DNA of 64,000 nt from the NCBI RefSeq assembly GCF_001049495.1, contig NZ_CDWI01000010.1, forward strand, positions 62,001 through 126,000, written 5' to 3'. The position numbers were made by a program, and so were the translations under genes. Position 1 is the first letter of the stretch, and the number at the start of each line of letters is the position of its first letter. This stretch comes from Microbacterium sp. 3J1. GTDB lineage: Bacteria; Actinomycetota; Actinomycetes; Actinomycetales; Microbacteriaceae. Below are positions 9,827 through 19,049 of the stretch, one piece after another. The notes under the pieces were generated by a model that saw only the letters and a list, made by a program, of their open reading frames with translations, did no database searches and was not told the DNA's origin.

Positions 9827-10374
9827 TGAGTCGCAATCTGACCAACCCCCCGAACCTGCCCGGTCCGCGAGAACGGCGCCCCGACGCGGTCGCGGTGGTG
9901 GCGTTCGGAGCCAACCTCGGCGACCGGGAAGAAACCATCCGCGCTGCCGCCGAGCGCATCGCGCGGTTGCCGCTGGTGAGCGATGTCCGTCTCTCCTCGC
10001 TGTTCGAGACGGTCGCGCTGCGCGTCGACGGCCCCGACCCCGAAGCCCCGGGATACGTCAACGCCGTCGCCCTGGTGACCACGAAGCTCGCGCCGTCGAT
10101 CCTCCTCGGGATGCTGCACGCGATCGAGGACGAGTACGGGCGCGTGCGACACGAGCGGTGGGGAGACCGCACGCTCGACCTCGACCTGATCGCCTACGGC
10201 GACGAGGCCTCCGACGACGAGCGGCTGCAGCTGCCTCATCCGCGCGCCGCCGAGCGGCTCTTCGTCCTCGAGCCGTGGCTCGACCTCGACGCGGATGCGA
10301 TGCTCCCTGGTCGCGGCAGGGTCGCGGATCTCGTGGCCGAGCTGCACTCCGGGGATTCCGGGGACGAGAGATGA
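9826..10374 (+). CDS. folK: HPPK (hydroxymethyldihydropterin pyrophosphokinase)
   Basis: A 182-residue enzyme that transfers pyrophosphate from ATP to 6-hydroxymethyl-dihydropterin. Conserved parts are FGANLGDRE (about 27-35), the RWGDRTLDLDLIAYG block that binds substrate and magnesium, and LPHPRAAER. The ATG at 9826 is preferred to the in-frame GTG at 9823 because it overlaps the folB stop as TGATG. It completes the order folE-folP-folB-folK. Confidence 0.95.
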   Translation: MSRNLTNPPNLPGPRERRPDAVAVVAFGANLGDREETIRAAAERIARLPLVSDVRLSSLFETVALRVDGPDPEAPGYVNAVALVTTKLAPSILLGMLHAIEDEYGRVRHERWGDRTLDLDLIAYGDEASDDERLQLPHPRAAERLFVLEPWLDLDADAMLPGRGRVADLVAELHSGDSGDER

Positions 10375-10868
10375 AGCGCACCTCCGTCGGTCTGCTGATC
10401 GTCCTCGCGGTGTTCGCGGCCGGCGGGGGCTTCCTGCTCGACCACGTGCTCACGACCATGGGGCGCACGACCTTCACCCCCTCCCTGCTGCTGCCGGTGC
10501 TGCTGCTGCTCATCGCGGCAGCCTCCCTCGGCGTCGCCTGGCCGGTGCGGACCAGCGTGCGCAGCGGCATCCGCATCGACCCCTTCCGCGCCACGCGAGC
10601 GGTGACCCTGGCTCGGGCCTCGTCACTGGTCGGTGCGATCATGGCGGGGTTGGGCGCAGGGCTGTTCGCGTTCCTCCTGTCCAGGCCGATCGATCCCCCG
10701 GTAGGGTCGACTGTGGCGATGCTGGCCCTGATCGGCAGTGCGGTCGTCCTCGTGATCGCCGCGCTCATCGCCGAACAGTTCTGCACACTGCCGAAGGATC
10801 CTGATGACTCAGAACCCAGAGATCGAACCGGGGACCCCGGCCCCGCTGAATTCGGCGGAGGTCACTGA
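10371..10868 (+). CDS. DUF3180 membrane protein
   Basis: A 165-residue protein with four hydrophobic helices and an acidic C-terminal tail (PKDPDDSEPRDRTGD). It belongs to DUF3180, a family regularly found after folK in actinobacteria; its function is unknown. The ATG at 10371 overlaps the folK stop by four bases (ATGA), and the MKRTS start is followed directly by the first helix. An open frame extends upstream but would lie inside folK. Confidence 0.88.
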   Translation: MKRTSVGLLIVLAVFAAGGGFLLDHVLTTMGRTTFTPSLLLPVLLLLIAAASLGVAWPVRTSVRSGIRIDPFRATRAVTLARASSLVGAIMAGLGAGLFAFLLSRPIDPPVGSTVAMLALIGSAVVLVIAALIAEQFCTLPKDPDDSEPRDRTGDPGPAEFGGGH

Positions 10869-11400
10869 CCTCGATGCCCTCGACCAGGGCACCTACTCGC
10901 AGCTGCGCACCGTGCGCAGCGAGTCCCGGCTCGAGCTCGACGGAGCCTGGCACCAGATCTCGCCGCGCTACGTGGTGTCGCAGATCGTGCAGAACCTGAT
11001 CTTCGTGGCGTTCGTGCTCGCGGTCGCCGCCGTGCTCGCGCTGGTCCTGCACCAGACCTGGGCCTGGATCCCGGCGGGCGTGATCGTGCTCATCACGCTG
11101 ATCACCCTGGCCATCCTGCCGCGTCAGGCGAAGGCGATCGGATACATGCTGCGCGCCGACGACATCGTCTTCCGCAAGGGAATCCTGTGGCAGCGGATCA
11201 TCGCCGTGCCCTACGGGCGCATGCAGCTGGTGGACATCTCCCAGGGGCCGCTGGACCGCGGGTTCGGCGTCGCCCAGCTCAAGATGGTGACCGCTGCGGC
11301 GACCACGGGTGTGCAGATCCCCGGTCTCACGCAGAGCGCCGCCGAGGCACTGCGCGACACGCTCATCGAGGTGGCCGAGACCCGCCGGACCGGCCTGTGA
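10804..11400 (+). CDS. bPH_2 domain membrane protein (YdbS-like)
   Basis: A 198-residue protein with two central transmembrane helices (about 60-105) followed by a bacterial PH-like bPH_2 domain (RADDIVFRKGILWQRIIAVPYGRMQLVDISQGPLDR). The paired genes resemble YdbS/YdbT of Bacillus. The start overlaps the DUF3180 gene by about 65 bases, so translation is likely coupled. It acts at the membrane; the ligand is unknown. Confidence 0.85.
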   Translation: MTQNPEIEPGTPAPLNSAEVTDLDALDQGTYSQLRTVRSESRLELDGAWHQISPRYVVSQIVQNLIFVAFVLAVAAVLALVLHQTWAWIPAGVIVLITLITLAILPRQAKAIGYMLRADDIVFRKGILWQRIIAVPYGRMQLVDISQGPLDRGFGVAQLKMVTAAATTGVQIPGLTQSAAEALRDTLIEVAETRRTGL

Positions 11401-13373
11401 GCGAGCAGGGACTGCCTGCGCCCGCCGACGCACCGGAGTCGCGGAAGGCGGAGTCGACGACGCTGGCAGACGGCGAGTGGCATCGGATGCATCCGCTCAC
11501 CCCGCTCTTCAAGGGCGGGCTCGCGCTCATCATCATCGCGGGCATCGCGATCGCCAACCTCCGCGACCGCCTGATCGCATGGGCCGTCGACCTCTTCTCG
11601 CCCGAGGCCCACTATGGGGACTACTCCGGCGGCGACCCGGTCGACTGGGTGTTCGAGAACAACCTCATCATCGTCGTGCTCCTCAGCGTGCTCGGGCTGG
11701 TCGTGGTGCTCGTCGGCATCTTCTGGTTCGTCTGGCGGTTCCAGCAGTTCCGCATCACGGGCGACCACGTCGAGGTGCGAAAGGGCATCATCTTCCGCTC
11801 GCACCGCAGAGCGCCGCTCGACCGCGTGCAGGGCGTCAACCTCACTCGGCCGTTCCCCGCGCGCATCATCGGTCTCGCGAAGCTCGAGGTGGTCGGCGCC
11901 GGAACCGACTCGAACGTCGAGCTGGAGTACCTCGCCACCGGCCGCGCCGAATCGGTGCGCACCGACATCCTGCGTCTCGCCTCCGGAGCGCGCGCAGCTC
12001 GGCAGGGCGGCGTCGGGCCGGCATCCCGTCGCACGGGTGCGGGCGAGGCCGACCCCAGTGCCCCCGCGTCCGCGCGGGCGCAGCTCGTCGGGTCTGTCAA
12101 CGCGGGGGTCAACGACCTCATCACCGGCGTCGACCTCGCCGACGTGGCCCCCGAGAGCGTCGTCAAGATCCCGACCGGACGACTGGTCGGGTCCCAATTG
12201 ATCTCGAGCGTGCTCTGGATCGTCTTCTTCGGCGTGATCTTCCTCGTCGCGATCGGCGGCATCTCGATCGGCGCCCTGATCGACGGCGAGCCGGTCGGCA
12301 GCCTGATCGGTCTGGGGATAGGTCTCGGCATCGGCATCCCGATGGTCATCGCCGTCGTCGGAATCACCTGGGCGCAGATCTCCAAGTCGCTGCGGTACTC
12401 GATCGCCCCGACCCCCGACGGCGTGCGCATCACCTACGGGCTGCTCACGACCGTCACGGAGACGCTGCCCCCGGGGCGCATATTCGCGGTGGAGGTGACC
12501 CAGTCGCTGCTCTGGCGTCCGTTCGGCTGGTGGACCATCAAGATCAACCGGATGAGCGGCAAGAGCGCGGCGCAGCAGCAGTCCGGCACCGCCCAGCAGT
12601 TCAACATCGTGCTCCCGGTCGGCAAGCGCGCCGACGTCGAACGTGTCCTCGCGCTGATCCTCCCCGACGCGCCGGTCGCCGACATCCCGCTGGTGTGGGA
12701 GCACGGCATCCTCGGCCCGGTCGAGGGCGACCCGTACCGCACCATGCCCCGTCGGGCGTGGTGGCGGCGCCCGCTGTCGTGGAAGCGGCATGGATTCGCG
12801 GTGACGGAATTCGGCGTGCTGCTGCGCCGCGGCATCGTGTGGCGCAAGCTCGCGATCTTCCCACTCGCACGCCTGCAGGGTCTCTCGCTGTCGCAGGGAC
12901 CGATCGACCGCGCTCAGCGCGTCTCCGGCGCCCAGGTGCACTCGGTGCAGGGAGTCATCACCGGGTACCTGTCGGGTCTCGAGCGCGACGACGCGCTGTT
13001 CCTGCTCGACGGCGTGAGCTCCGCAGCTGCGGCGGCCGCAGAGCGGGATCACACGCACCGCTGGGGCGAATACGTGACGGATGCTGCCGGCGAGGAGGTG
13101 CCGGGCGGCTATCCGTCGGCGGATCAGGGCACGGTCTCCGCGCCCCCGGCCGCCGACGCGCCTCGTACGCCGCCGCCGTACGTGGCGCCGCCTGTCGAGC
13201 CGCCGGCGCCGCCGGCGTTCGATGCGCCGCACACGCCGCCGCCGTACGTGGCCCCCTCGGTCCAGCCGCCGGTGCCGCCGGCGCCGCCTGCGCCGCCCGT
13301 GTCAGGCGCCCCCGCTGTGCCGCCGCCGTACGTCGCGCCGCCGGTCCCTCCCCGGGCGCCGTCCGGTGAGTGA
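11397..13373 (+). CDS. Multi-bPH_2 membrane protein (YdbT-like)
   Basis: A 658-residue partner of the preceding protein. Three bPH_2 domains occur, each with a GVxxTRPFP- or LARLQGLSLSQGP-type core, separated by paired transmembrane helices near 40-60, 85-110 and 280-330. The C-terminal 100 residues are Pro/Ala/Val-rich with repeats of the form TPPPYVAPPV. The GTG at 11397 overlaps the upstream stop by four bases. Function is unknown; the conserved pairing suggests a membrane complex. Confidence 0.85.
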   Translation: MSEQGLPAPADAPESRKAESTTLADGEWHRMHPLTPLFKGGLALIIIAGIAIANLRDRLIAWAVDLFSPEAHYGDYSGGDPVDWVFENNLIIVVLLSVLGLVVVLVGIFWFVWRFQQFRITGDHVEVRKGIIFRSHRRAPLDRVQGVNLTRPFPARIIGLAKLEVVGAGTDSNVELEYLATGRAESVRTDILRLASGARAARQGGVGPASRRTGAGEADPSAPASARAQLVGSVNAGVNDLITGVDLADVAPESVVKIPTGRLVGSQLISSVLWIVFFGVIFLVAIGGISIGALIDGEPVGSLIGLGIGLGIGIPMVIAVVGITWAQISKSLRYSIAPTPDGVRITYGLLTTVTETLPPGRIFAVEVTQSLLWRPFGWWTIKINRMSGKSAAQQQSGTAQQFNIVLPVGKRADVERVLALILPDAPVADIPLVWEHGILGPVEGDPYRTMPRRAWWRRPLSWKRHGFAVTEFGVLLRRGIVWRKLAIFPLARLQGLSLSQGPIDRAQRVSGAQVHSVQGVITGYLSGLERDDALFLLDGVSSAAAAAAERDHTHRWGEYVTDAAGEEVPGGYPSADQGTVSAPPAADAPRTPPPYVAPPVEPPAPPAFDAPHTPPPYVAPSVQPPVPPAPPAPPVSGAPAVPPPYVAPPVPPRAPSGE

Positions 13374-14070
13374 GCGCTCCCGCCGGGACGGGCGTCTCGG
13401 CGTCGGCATCATCGGCGCCGGTCGGGTCGGTCCGGTCGTCGGTGCCGCCCTCGCGGGAGCGGGTCACGCGATCACGGGCATCACGAGTGGGTCCGACGAT
13501 GACCGGGCGTCGGCCGTCCTCCCAGACGTGCCCGTCTTGGATGCCCTCGACGTGGTGCGCCGCAGCGAGCTCGTGGTCGTGGCCGTCCCGCACGATCAGC
13601 TCGCGTCGTTGATCACCGGCATCGCCGAGGTGGGCGGTTGGCAAATCGGGCAGTTGGTGCTCCACACCGACCCCGGCCACGGCATCGAGGTGTTGCGGCC
13701 TGCGGCCGAACGCGGCGCCATCCCGCTCGCCGTGCACCCGGCCATCGCCTTCACCGGCACGACCATCGACCTGCGGCAGCTGCAGGCGAGCTACGCGGCC
13801 GTGACCGCCCCGGCGGCCGTGCTCCCGATCGCCCAGGCTCTCGCCGTGGAGATGGGATGCGAGCCGGTGGTCATCGCCGAAGACGATCGTCCTGCGTACG
13901 CCGACGCGATCCACACCGCGACCGAGTTCTCCCGCTCGATCATCGCGCAGTCGACCGCGCGGCTCAGCAGCATCGGGGTCGAGAACGCGGGCGGATACCT
14001 GTCGGCGCTCGTGCAGTCGGCGGTCGAGAGCGCCCTCCGTGACGCGTCTGACCCGTCGCCGCTGATCTGA
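13366..14070 (+). CDS. Rossmann-like / DUF2520 protein
   Basis: A 234-residue protein. The N-terminal Rossmann fold GVGIIGAGRVGPVVGAAL (about 12-29) should bind NAD(P). The C-terminal helical domain matches DUF2520, with HPAIAFTGT as a conserved core. The GTG at 13366 overlaps the previous gene by eight bases. In many actinobacteria this gene is followed by panC, and a role near pantoate metabolism has been suggested by context only; here panC is absent. Confidence 0.82.
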   Translation: MSERSRRDGRLGVGIIGAGRVGPVVGAALAGAGHAITGITSGSDDDRASAVLPDVPVLDALDVVRRSELVVVAVPHDQLASLITGIAEVGGWQIGQLVLHTDPGHGIEVLRPAAERGAIPLAVHPAIAFTGTTIDLRQLQASYAAVTAPAAVLPIAQALAVEMGCEPVVIAEDDRPAYADAIHTATEFSRSIIAQSTARLSSIGVENAGGYLSALVQSAVESALRDASDPSPLI

Positions 14071-14115
14071 CGCCGCGCCGCTCCGCTCCGGCAGTGTTCC
14101 CGAGACCGCGTCGTC

Positions 14116-15915
14116 TCAGCGCCCTCCCGAGAAGCCGCCGCCTCCGCCGCCGCCTGAGAAGCCTCCGCCGAACGAGCCGCCTCCGCTCGACGATGTGCTC
14201 GCGCTCGGGGCGGAGTAGGTGGCTGCAGCGTGCGACGTCGCGGCGAACGCCACCAGCTGGGTCCGGACGAACGGGCTGCTCGGATCGCCGATCCACGATG
14301 CGCCGCGCTGCTCGAACGCGTACACGTGCTCGAGCACGGCGCCCCATTCGTCCTCCATGCCGAACAGCATGGCGTAGGGGAGCAGACGTTCGTAGACGAC
14401 GATCACGTTCGCGCTGCCGTCCTGCCGCCTCTCTGCCCCGGAGTACGACTGGAGCATCTGCAGGCGGTCCGCCTCCGCCACCCGGATGAACTCCTTCACG
14501 CCCAGGAGGTACTCGAGCGTGCGTGCGCCCTCCGGTGTGAGAACGGTGTGCGTGGCGAGCGTGTAGAAGCAGGAGAGGAGCACGAGGAAGGTGCCGACGG
14601 AGATCGCCACGAACGCCGGCAGTGCCGTGACGCGGCCGGCGATGATCCCCCACAGGGCGAGACCGAATCCGGCGAGGACGATCGCGATCGCGCACCACTG
14701 CAGGATCACGGCCGCCCGGCTGCGAGCCTTCGTCGTCAGGCCGCGGGATACCGCCGCGTCGGTGCCGCTCTGCGCGAGCGCCTTCATGCGGGTGGCGAAA
14801 TCCTCGCTCTCGGAGGGGAGTTCTGCGACGCCCTCGGCATCTGCGTCGGTGAACAGCGCATCGAGTGCACTCGCGTCGAGCTCGTCGGGGATCCGCGCGC
14901 CGGGGACCCGGCGGAGGCGGGGCTGTTCGATGTCCGCCCCCTCCTCGATGCGCAGAGCTCCCCGGACGGCGAGGTGCACGATCTCGGCGGGGATGGCATC
15001 CTTCGCACCGGGGACGATCGCGGCGGCGAGCAGCGGCGGCAGCGAATCCGGCACGTCGTACTGGGCGACGATGATCCCGGTCGCGGTGCGGCGCGATCGC
15101 TTGAAGCGTGAGACGGCGAACCATCCGCCGGCGGCGACGCCGACAGCACCGAGTGCGGCGATCGCGGGCACGGTGTCGGTCACGGGATCCGGTCGGCGGG
15201 CCGCCGGCTGCGTCACCGTACCCGGCTCGAAGCCGATCGCCACGGTGACGCCCTGCCCCGGAGAGAGGTCCTGCGCCTCGACGCTGAACACGGATCCGTC
15301 CTCGCTGATCGGGCACTCGTCGGTCTCTCCCGAGTAGCCGAGGTAGCAGCGGGCGTTCCCCGTGAGATCCTCGGTCAGTGCGTCGTCGAGGAGGATGTCG
15401 GCGCGGAAGCTCTCGATCGCCTGCGAGCTGTCGAGCGGGAGGAGGTCCCAGTAGAACTCGTCGACGCCGGTGTCCGCAGCGAGCACGACGTCACGCATCT
15501 CGTACTCGATCACATAGGTGGTGAGGCCCTGCACGTAGTCGTCGTCGCCGGTGAGGACGTAGAGCAGGCCGTCGTCCTCGTCGGTCTCGAACGGCACCTC
15601 GGCGCCCTCCTCGTCGGTGACCGACAGCACGCGCACCTCGAGCCAGGCGTTCTCGTAGCTCGTGGGGAGGCCGCGGACGATCCCCTTGTTCTGGTCGTGA
15701 TCGGGGAACCGCGCGGTGAGCGACTCGGTGACGTGCAGGTGGGCCCGCCCGTCGTCGTCGAGCCCGACCTCGAAGCTCGCGTCCCATTCCGCATAAGAGA
15801 AGTCGTCGACGTCGGCGAGAGGTGCGGCCGCGGTCGCCGTGGAGGCCGGCACCAGCACGGCTCCGGCCGTGAGCGCGAGAGCGAGGAGGGCGGGGGCGAG
15901 ACGAGTGGCTGCCAT
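14116..15915 (-). CDS. DUF2207 membrane protein
   Basis: A 599-residue protein with a signal peptide (about 1-30), an extracellular beta-rich DUF2207 domain (about 35-260), a transmembrane helix near 265-285, a cytoplasmic region, two further helices (about 405-455) and a C terminus rich in GGGSFGGGFSGGG. The family often accompanies LemA proteins, but no lemA gene is adjacent here. TAGCCT lies exactly six bases before the ATG at 15915, pointing to a leaderless message. It is divergent from lysS. Confidence 0.85.
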   Translation of the reverse strand: MAATRLAPALLALALTAGAVLVPASTATAAAPLADVDDFSYAEWDASFEVGLDDDGRAHLHVTESLTARFPDHDQNKGIVRGLPTSYENAWLEVRVLSVTDEEGAEVPFETDEDDGLLYVLTGDDDYVQGLTTYVIEYEMRDVVLAADTGVDEFYWDLLPLDSSQAIESFRADILLDDALTEDLTGNARCYLGYSGETDECPISEDGSVFSVEAQDLSPGQGVTVAIGFEPGTVTQPAARRPDPVTDTVPAIAALGAVGVAAGGWFAVSRFKRSRRTATGIIVAQYDVPDSLPPLLAAAIVPGAKDAIPAEIVHLAVRGALRIEEGADIEQPRLRRVPGARIPDELDASALDALFTDADAEGVAELPSESEDFATRMKALAQSGTDAAVSRGLTTKARSRAAVILQWCAIAIVLAGFGLALWGIIAGRVTALPAFVAISVGTFLVLLSCFYTLATHTVLTPEGARTLEYLLGVKEFIRVAEADRLQMLQSYSGAERRQDGSANVIVVYERLLPYAMLFGMEDEWGAVLEHVYAFEQRGASWIGDPSSPFVRTQLVAFAATSHAAATYSAPSASTSSSGGGSFGGGFSGGGGGGGFSGGR

Positions 15916-15921
15916 GCGTCG

Positions 15922-15927
15922 AGGCTA
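15922..15927 (-). promoter_or_regulatory. -10 box, leaderless (DUF2207 gene)
   Basis: TAGCCT on the minus strand lies six bases before the ATG at 15915. Confidence 0.5.
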
Positions 15928-15965
15928 TCGAGAGTCCGGCAGCAGGAAGCGGGACACGACCTCGG

Positions 15966-15971
15966 TAAACT
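15966..15971 (+). promoter_or_regulatory. -10 box for lysS
   Basis: TAAACT lies 25 bases before the ATG. The leader holds AAGGAG (15985-15990) at ideal spacing, so lysS is a leadered gene, in contrast to its divergent neighbour. Confidence 0.45.
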
Positions 15972-15996
15972 GGACGGGACTTTCAAGGAGCCCCGA

Positions 15997-17523
15997 ATGA
16001 CTGACGCGTCTGCCGCGCCCGAGCCGACCACCGCCGCCACCGAAGAAGACGTCCACGAGCAGAAGGCCGTGCGTCTCGCGAAGCGCGAGCGGCTGATCGC
16101 GAAGCGGGCCGATGCCGGGGGCGGCGCGTTCCCCGTCGGTGTGCCCGTGACGCACACGATCCCGGCGCTGCGCGCGGAGTACGGCGAGCTCGAGGCCGGG
16201 GCCGAGACCGGCGTCGTGGTCGGGGTCGCCGGTCGCGTCGTCTTCAGCCGCAACACCGGCAAGCTGTGCTTCGCCACGCTGCAGGCCGGCGACGGGTCTC
16301 GCATCCAGGCGATGATCTCGCTCGCGAACGTCGGCGACGAGTCGCTCGCCGACTGGAAGGAGTACGTCGACCTCGGCGACCACGTCTTCGTCCACGGCGA
16401 GGTCATCTCGAGCCGTCGCGGCGAGCTCTCGATCATGGCCGACGGATGGGCGATCGCCGCCAAGGCGATCCTCCCGCTGCCCAACGCCTACTCGGAGCTC
16501 AGCGAGGAGGGTCGAGTCCGCAGCCGCTACCTCGACCTGATCGTGCGGGAGCAGGCCAGGGCCACGGTCCGCGCCAGGGCCGCCGTCAACGCCAGCCTGC
16601 GCGCCACGTTCGGCAGCCACGACTACCTCGAGGTCGAGACGCCGATGCTGCAGGTGCAGCACGGCGGCGCGTCGGCTCGTCCTTTCGTGACGCACTCGAA
16701 TGCCTTCGACACCGAGCTCTACCTGCGCATCGCGCCGGAGCTCTACCTGAAGCGTGCGGTCGTCGGCGGCATCGAGCGGGTCTTCGAGATCAACCGCAAC
16801 TTCCGCAATGAAGGCGCCGATTCCACGCACAGCCCCGAGTTCGCGATGCTCGAGGCGTACCAGGCCTATGGCGACTACAACCAGATGGCCGCTCTCACGC
16901 AGGAGCTCGTGCAGCAGGCCGCGATCGCCGTCTCGGGCTCGACCACCGTCACCTGGGCCGACGGCACCGAGTACGATCTGGGCGGCGAGTGGGATCGCAT
17001 CTCGATGTACGAGTCGCTGTCGGCGGCGTCCGGTCGGACGGTGACCCCTGGCGACTCCGTGGAGGACCTCATCGCCTTCGCTGAGGCGAACGGCGTCGAC
17101 CTGCCTCCGCAGGCCACTCACGGCAAGCTCGTCGAGGAGCTGTGGGAGCACTTCGTGAAGGGCGACCTCGTGCGTCCGACCTTCGTCATGGACTTCCCCG
17201 TGGACACCTCGCCGCTCGTGCGGGAGCACCGCTCGATCGAGGGCGTCGTCGAGAAGTGGGATCTGTACATCCGCGGCTTCGAGCTGGCGACCGGATACTC
17301 GGAGCTCGTCGATCCCGTCATCCAGCGCGAGCGCTTCGTCGAGCAGGCGAAGCTCGCCGCCCGCGGTGACGTCGAGGCCATGCCCGTGGACGAGGAGTTC
17401 CTTCGTGCACTCGAGCACGGCATGCCGCCGTCCGGGGGCATGGGCATGGGCATCGATCGACTCCTCATGGCGATCACGGGGCTGGGGATCCGCGAGACGA
17501 TCCTCTTCCCTCTCGTCAAGTAG
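15997..17523 (+). CDS. lysS: Lysyl-tRNA synthetase, class II
   Basis: A 508-residue enzyme that charges tRNA-Lys. An N-terminal OB-fold anticodon domain (about 65-165) is followed by the class II core: motif 2 FEINRNFRNEG (about 264-274) and motif 3 GMGMGIDRLLM (about 482-492). The ATG at 15997 was chosen for the AAGGAG six bases upstream; the frame is open further upstream without a ribosome site. It converges on the DUF4192 gene. Confidence 0.96.
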   Translation: MTDASAAPEPTTAATEEDVHEQKAVRLAKRERLIAKRADAGGGAFPVGVPVTHTIPALRAEYGELEAGAETGVVVGVAGRVVFSRNTGKLCFATLQAGDGSRIQAMISLANVGDESLADWKEYVDLGDHVFVHGEVISSRRGELSIMADGWAIAAKAILPLPNAYSELSEEGRVRSRYLDLIVREQARATVRARAAVNASLRATFGSHDYLEVETPMLQVQHGGASARPFVTHSNAFDTELYLRIAPELYLKRAVVGGIERVFEINRNFRNEGADSTHSPEFAMLEAYQAYGDYNQMAALTQELVQQAAIAVSGSTTVTWADGTEYDLGGEWDRISMYESLSAASGRTVTPGDSVEDLIAFAEANGVDLPPQATHGKLVEELWEHFVKGDLVRPTFVMDFPVDTSPLVREHRSIEGVVEKWDLYIRGFELATGYSELVDPVIQRERFVEQAKLAARGDVEAMPVDEEFLRALEHGMPPSGGMGMGIDRLLMAITGLGIRETILFPLVK

Positions 17524-17548
17524 CCGTGCGTCGGCCGTCGGCGGGCGT

Positions 17549-18673
17549 TCACGAGGCGGTGGCCGACGCTGCTCCGCGCCGGAACGCCCACTCCGGCAGC
17601 ACCGCGCTGTTGATCATGGCACCGAGCAGCGTCGCGAGCCCGTAGTCGGGATCCACTTCGGCGACGAGTTCGAGGTAGTGGCCCGCGTGACTCGAGCGCC
17701 CGAGCGCCCACGACAGCCATGCGGCGGCGGTCAGCGGCGCCGGACGGGAGGCTATCGGAGCGCGCGCCGCAGCCGTGCGGACGACGTCGAGTGCGAGACG
17801 CAGCCGCGAGGGGTCGGGTGCGGGTCCGCGGCCGACGAACACGTCGCCGATGTCGTCCGGCACGCCGATGCGGCTCGCCGAGAACGCCAGCTGCGCGTCG
17901 AGCGTGCGCACGCCGCCGGCGAGATCCGTCGCCCATTGCGTCAGTGCGACGTCGCGGAACATCGGCCGGCCGAGGCACCACAGCAGCGCGGCTGTGGCGA
18001 ACGGAGGAAGATCGTCGGGTGCTTCGAGCACGGACTCGAAGAACGCGGGGATGTCTTCCAGCAGCACGAGTGCGGCGATGGCTTGCGGGTTCTCCCTCTC
18101 CGACACCGCTCCGCGCCGCCCGCGGGCAAGGAGTCGATCGAGCTCGAGCAGTGACCGACCGACACGCTCCTTCTCGGCGAGATCGGCGTGCGGCAGTGCG
18201 GTTCCCGCTCGTTGATCGCCGGTGACGTCGCCGATGCCGGGAACGGCCGGCGCCTCGATCAGCAGTTCGCTCAGCTCGGGCTCGTCGTCCAGGTAGCTCA
18301 GCCACCCCGAGGGGGTGACGCAGAGCGCGTCGACGATTCGCAGGCCCGTGTCGACCGCGCGTCCGAGAAGCTCGTCGACCGCCACCGCGTACGGCACGAC
18401 GAGACCGTCGCGAGTGGACTCGCTCTCGGTGTCGGTATAGACGATCACCGCCACCGCATCCGTGCCGTCGACCCGGGCGACGAGCCCGACGGCGGCATCG
18501 GCGTACTCCTCCAGCTCGACCGCGTCGTCGGGGAGGTCGAGGCGCATCGCGCCGCATGTGCGCGAGCCGTGGAACGGCAGCAGCACGACGCTCTCGGAGG
18601 GGGTGAATCCCGCGAGGGAGGGGACGATGCGAAGGAAGTCGGCGGAACCGGAGGCTCGGAGCACAGTTGTCAT
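17549..18673 (-). CDS. DUF4192 family protein
   Basis: A 374-residue protein of an actinobacterial family without assigned function. The N-terminal ADFLRIVPSLAGFTPSESVVLLPF is the family hallmark; the rest is mixed alpha/beta with an Ala/Leu-rich C-terminal helical region. The start at ATG 18673 (MTTVLRA) is preferred to an in-frame upstream codon because it begins just before the conserved block. It is transcribed alone. Confidence 0.8.
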   Translation of the reverse strand: MTTVLRASGSADFLRIVPSLAGFTPSESVVLLPFHGSRTCGAMRLDLPDDAVELEEYADAAVGLVARVDGTDAVAVIVYTDTESESTRDGLVVPYAVAVDELLGRAVDTGLRIVDALCVTPSGWLSYLDDEPELSELLIEAPAVPGIGDVTGDQRAGTALPHADLAEKERVGRSLLELDRLLARGRRGAVSERENPQAIAALVLLEDIPAFFESVLEAPDDLPPFATAALLWCLGRPMFRDVALTQWATDLAGGVRTLDAQLAFSASRIGVPDDIGDVFVGRGPAPDPSRLRLALDVVRTAAARAPIASRPAPLTAAAWLSWALGRSSHAGHYLELVAEVDPDYGLATLLGAMINSAVLPEWAFRRGAASATAS

Positions 18674-18774
18674 GCCGAGAGTGTGGGCGACCGGGCGTCG
18701 TCTTCGCCTCGACTCCACAGCTCGTGGGGCGCGATCACCCGCCGCGCGCGAATGTGGAGGGCAGGTGCGGGGCG

Positions 18775-18780
18775 TACCAT
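18775..18780 (+). promoter_or_regulatory. -10 box, leaderless (57-residue gene)
   Basis: TACCAT lies six bases upstream of the ATG at 18787. Confidence 0.45.
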
Positions 18781-18786
18781 GGAGTC

Positions 18787-18960
18787 ATGGAGAACTTCTG
18801 GCTCGCGGCGGCATGGTCGATCCTTCCGACCATCGGCGTGAGCGTCGTGTTCTTCTTCGTGCTCCGCGGGATCCTCCGCTTCGACCGCACCGAACGCAAG
18901 GTGCACGCGCGCATCGAGGCCGAGGAACGCGCCGCCCGGGGCCTGCCCCCTCGTTCCTGA
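18787..18960 (+). CDS. Small single-pass membrane protein, 57 residues
   Basis: It encodes MENFWLAAAWSILPTIG and then one hydrophobic helix (about 5-27), followed by a highly charged cytoplasmic tail (RFDRTERKVHARIEAEERAARG). It is not a named family that I can recognise, but short proteins of this layout are common in Microbacteriaceae. TACCAT six bases before the ATG supports expression and leaderless translation. The cardiolipin synthase gene follows after 89 bases on the same strand. Confidence 0.65.
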   Translation: MENFWLAAAWSILPTIGVSVVFFFVLRGILRFDRTERKVHARIEAEERAARGLPPRS

Positions 18961-19049
18961 GCGCTGTCGGCGCCATCGGCTACTGTTAGCCAAGACACCG
19001 GGGTGGTCGCGATCCTCGGACGATCGCGGCGCCTGCCGGAGAGGGAACG

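Noticed and set aside
17530..17566. GTCGGCC/GGCCGAC hairpin between lysS and the DUF4192 gene
   Set aside because: The stem is short with a large loop and overlaps the DUF4192 coding end; not convincing as a terminator.
18674..18685. Leaderless -10 for the DUF4192 gene (CACACT six bases upstream)
   Set aside because: The position fits, but the hexamer lacks the initial T that the eleven accepted boxes have.
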